A stretch of DNA of 64,000 nucleotides, taken from NCBI GenBank assembly GCA_902774275.1, contig CACYHN010000005.1, positions 1 through 64,000 of the forward strand, read 5' to 3'. The stretch comes from an uncultured Bacteroidales bacterium (GTDB lineage Bacteria; Bacteroidota; Bacteroidia; Bacteroidales; Bacteroidaceae). The position numbers and the translations under genes are program-made. Shown piece by piece: positions 63,276 to 64,000 of this stretch (positions are counted from its first letter, which is position 1; every line of letters starts with the position of its first letter). The notes under the pieces are model-generated. The model did not search any database, had not been told where the DNA came from, and saw nothing but the letters and a program-made list of their open reading frames with translations.

Positions 63276-63943
63276 AGAAACTGCAATCAAATATACTGAA
63301 TATGGCCTTGGTGCTCACCTTGATAGCAGTGGTTGCTGCGGGTGCGCTGGCTTGGGTTAACAATGTGACCAGCGGTCCCATTGAGGAGATAAACAACCAG
63401 GCCATTGAGAACGGAATAAAGAGTGTCATACTGGGTGACCGTGATATCCGGTTTACGGTCGATAACCCCGTGGAGCAGGACGGGTTCGTGTTCCATAGCG
63501 TGAATGACATGAACGGTAACCTGATAGGTACAGCCGTTGAATCTACTGACAAGAACGGATTCGGCGGTGCTCTTAAGGTGATGGTGGGATTTGATCCCGA
63601 GGGTAAGATTCTGGGTTACACGGTGCTTGAGCACAGTGAGACTCCGGGACTGGGTGCTCAGGCTGACGGCTGGTTCCGCCAGGCAAGTGCTGAGGAAAAG
63701 GAGCAGTCTGGTGTGGCAGATGTCTTGCTGGGTGCTCCCGGCAAGCCCGGTAACCACAATATCATTGGAATGAACCCCGGTGATGATATGATGATTGTAA
63801 GTAAGGATGGAGGTGATGTGGATGCCATCACAGCATCGACAATTACCTCTAAGGCATTCTTGCGTGCAGTGAACGCCGCCTATAAGGCCTTGTTCGGATA
63901 TACTGCCGCCGATGCCGTGAGCGGAGCTTCATCACAGAACTAA
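63272..63943 (+). CDS. rnfG: Electron transport complex subunit RnfG
   Basis: 223 residues. An N-terminal membrane anchor (NMALVLTLIAVVAAGALAWV), then VLEHSETPGLGAQ and the flavinylation motif VDAITASTITSKAFLRAV, in which a threonine carries covalent FMN. It faces the periplasm and relays electrons within the complex. Overlaps rnfD by four bases and is followed twelve bases on by rnfE. Confidence 0.93.
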   Translation: MKKLQSNILNMALVLTLIAVVAAGALAWVNNVTSGPIEEINNQAIENGIKSVILGDRDIRFTVDNPVEQDGFVFHSVNDMNGNLIGTAVESTDKNGFGGALKVMVGFDPEGKILGYTVLEHSETPGLGAQADGWFRQASAEEKEQSGVADVLLGAPGKPGNHNIIGMNPGDDMMIVSKDGGDVDAITASTITSKAFLRAVNAAYKALFGYTAADAVSGASSQN

Positions 63944-63955
63944 ACAATTGCAGCG

Positions 63956-64000
63956 ATGAACTACTTCAAGACAATAATAAACGGAATAGTCAAGGAGAAC
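63956..64000 (+). CDS. rnfE: Electron transport complex subunit RnfE (N-terminus, cut by window edge)
   Basis: Only the first 15 codons are inside the window: MNYFKTIINGIVKEN. The Asn-Gly-Ile-Val-Lys-Glu-Asn start is typical of RnfE (GIxKENP), and the position directly after rnfG fits the BCDGE order. RnfE is a membrane subunit; nothing more can be seen here. Confidence 0.8.
   Translation, partial: MNYFKTIINGIVKEN

Overview
The window looks like a chromosomal segment of a Bacteroidales bacterium (Bacteroides/Prevotella-like, probably a gut or rumen fibre degrader). Evidence: repeated TAnnTTTG-type -7 promoter boxes, many signal-peptidase-II lipoproteins, three 6-bladed beta-propeller lipoproteins of the Bacteroidetes type, an Rnf complex preceded by rseC, hemicellulose-active enzymes (GH54, GH43, two GH3, a CE2-like esterase) and a PheA/AroF/TyrA gene order familiar in this order of bacteria. 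No rRNA, tRNA, CRISPR array, transposase or reverse transcriptase was seen.

Layout. 1-5.1 kb: arabinoxylan-type enzymes (GH54 cut by the left edge, GH43 lipoprotein, SGNH/CE2-like esterase) interrupted by a Uup-like ABC-F ATPase. 5.1-11.6 kb: metallo-beta-lactamase-fold protein, SPFH/Arc/membrane-protein trio, nitroreductase, thioesterase, HAD phosphatase, histidine phosphatase, LacX-like epimerase. 11.6-13.3 kb: an ATPase remnant and a lipoprotein whose last ~150-200 bases look like the variable region of a diversity-generating retroelement (DGR). 13.3-20.4 kb: a GNAT gene and a six-gene aromatic amino acid operon (aroF, tyrA, aroB, aroA, pheA, aroQ) preceded by a 19-residue leader peptide with seven consecutive aromatic residues and an attenuator-like terminator. 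20.5-22.5 kb: a tiny membrane-peptide ORF and an EttA-like ABC-F gene. 22.5-27.1 kb: an AT-rich acquired island, a tightly packed operon of an AccI-like restriction enzyme, its adenine methyltransferase with an extra C-terminal domain, and a KAP P-loop NTPase. 27.1-37.7 kb: carboxylesterase, propeller lipoproteins, NUDIX, omega-amidase, VanX-like dipeptidase, YolD-like/Y-family polymerase pair, SprT-like protein. 37.8-48.4 kb: a 996-residue protein with four FISUMP-like domains, a giant modular GH3, DUF3810 and DUF2279 proteins, RNase HII. 48.4-56.8 kb: orphan FecE-like ATPase, ferredoxin-type aldo/keto reductase and polyferredoxin, His-rich P-type metal ATPase, another FISUMP lipoprotein, a PTS EIIC-like membrane protein and rpsP. 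56.8-64 kb: second GH3 and rseC-rnfBCDG-rnfE (cut by the right edge).

The most unusual items are (1) the probable DGR variable region, whose codons look like AAC codons changed at A positions and which must be served in trans because no reverse transcriptase or template repeat is in the window; (2) the aromatic leader peptide/attenuator, which would couple the whole shikimate operon to charged Phe/Tyr/Trp tRNA; (3) the restriction-modification-KAP NTPase operon as a candidate composite phage-defence unit; and (4) a scattered family of palindromes built on related GGGAC/GTCCC and GGCACA/TGTGCC blocks. Coordinates of starts were moved to internal ATGs where the longest frame began implausibly early. 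Family names come from recognising motifs by eye; no database search was possible.
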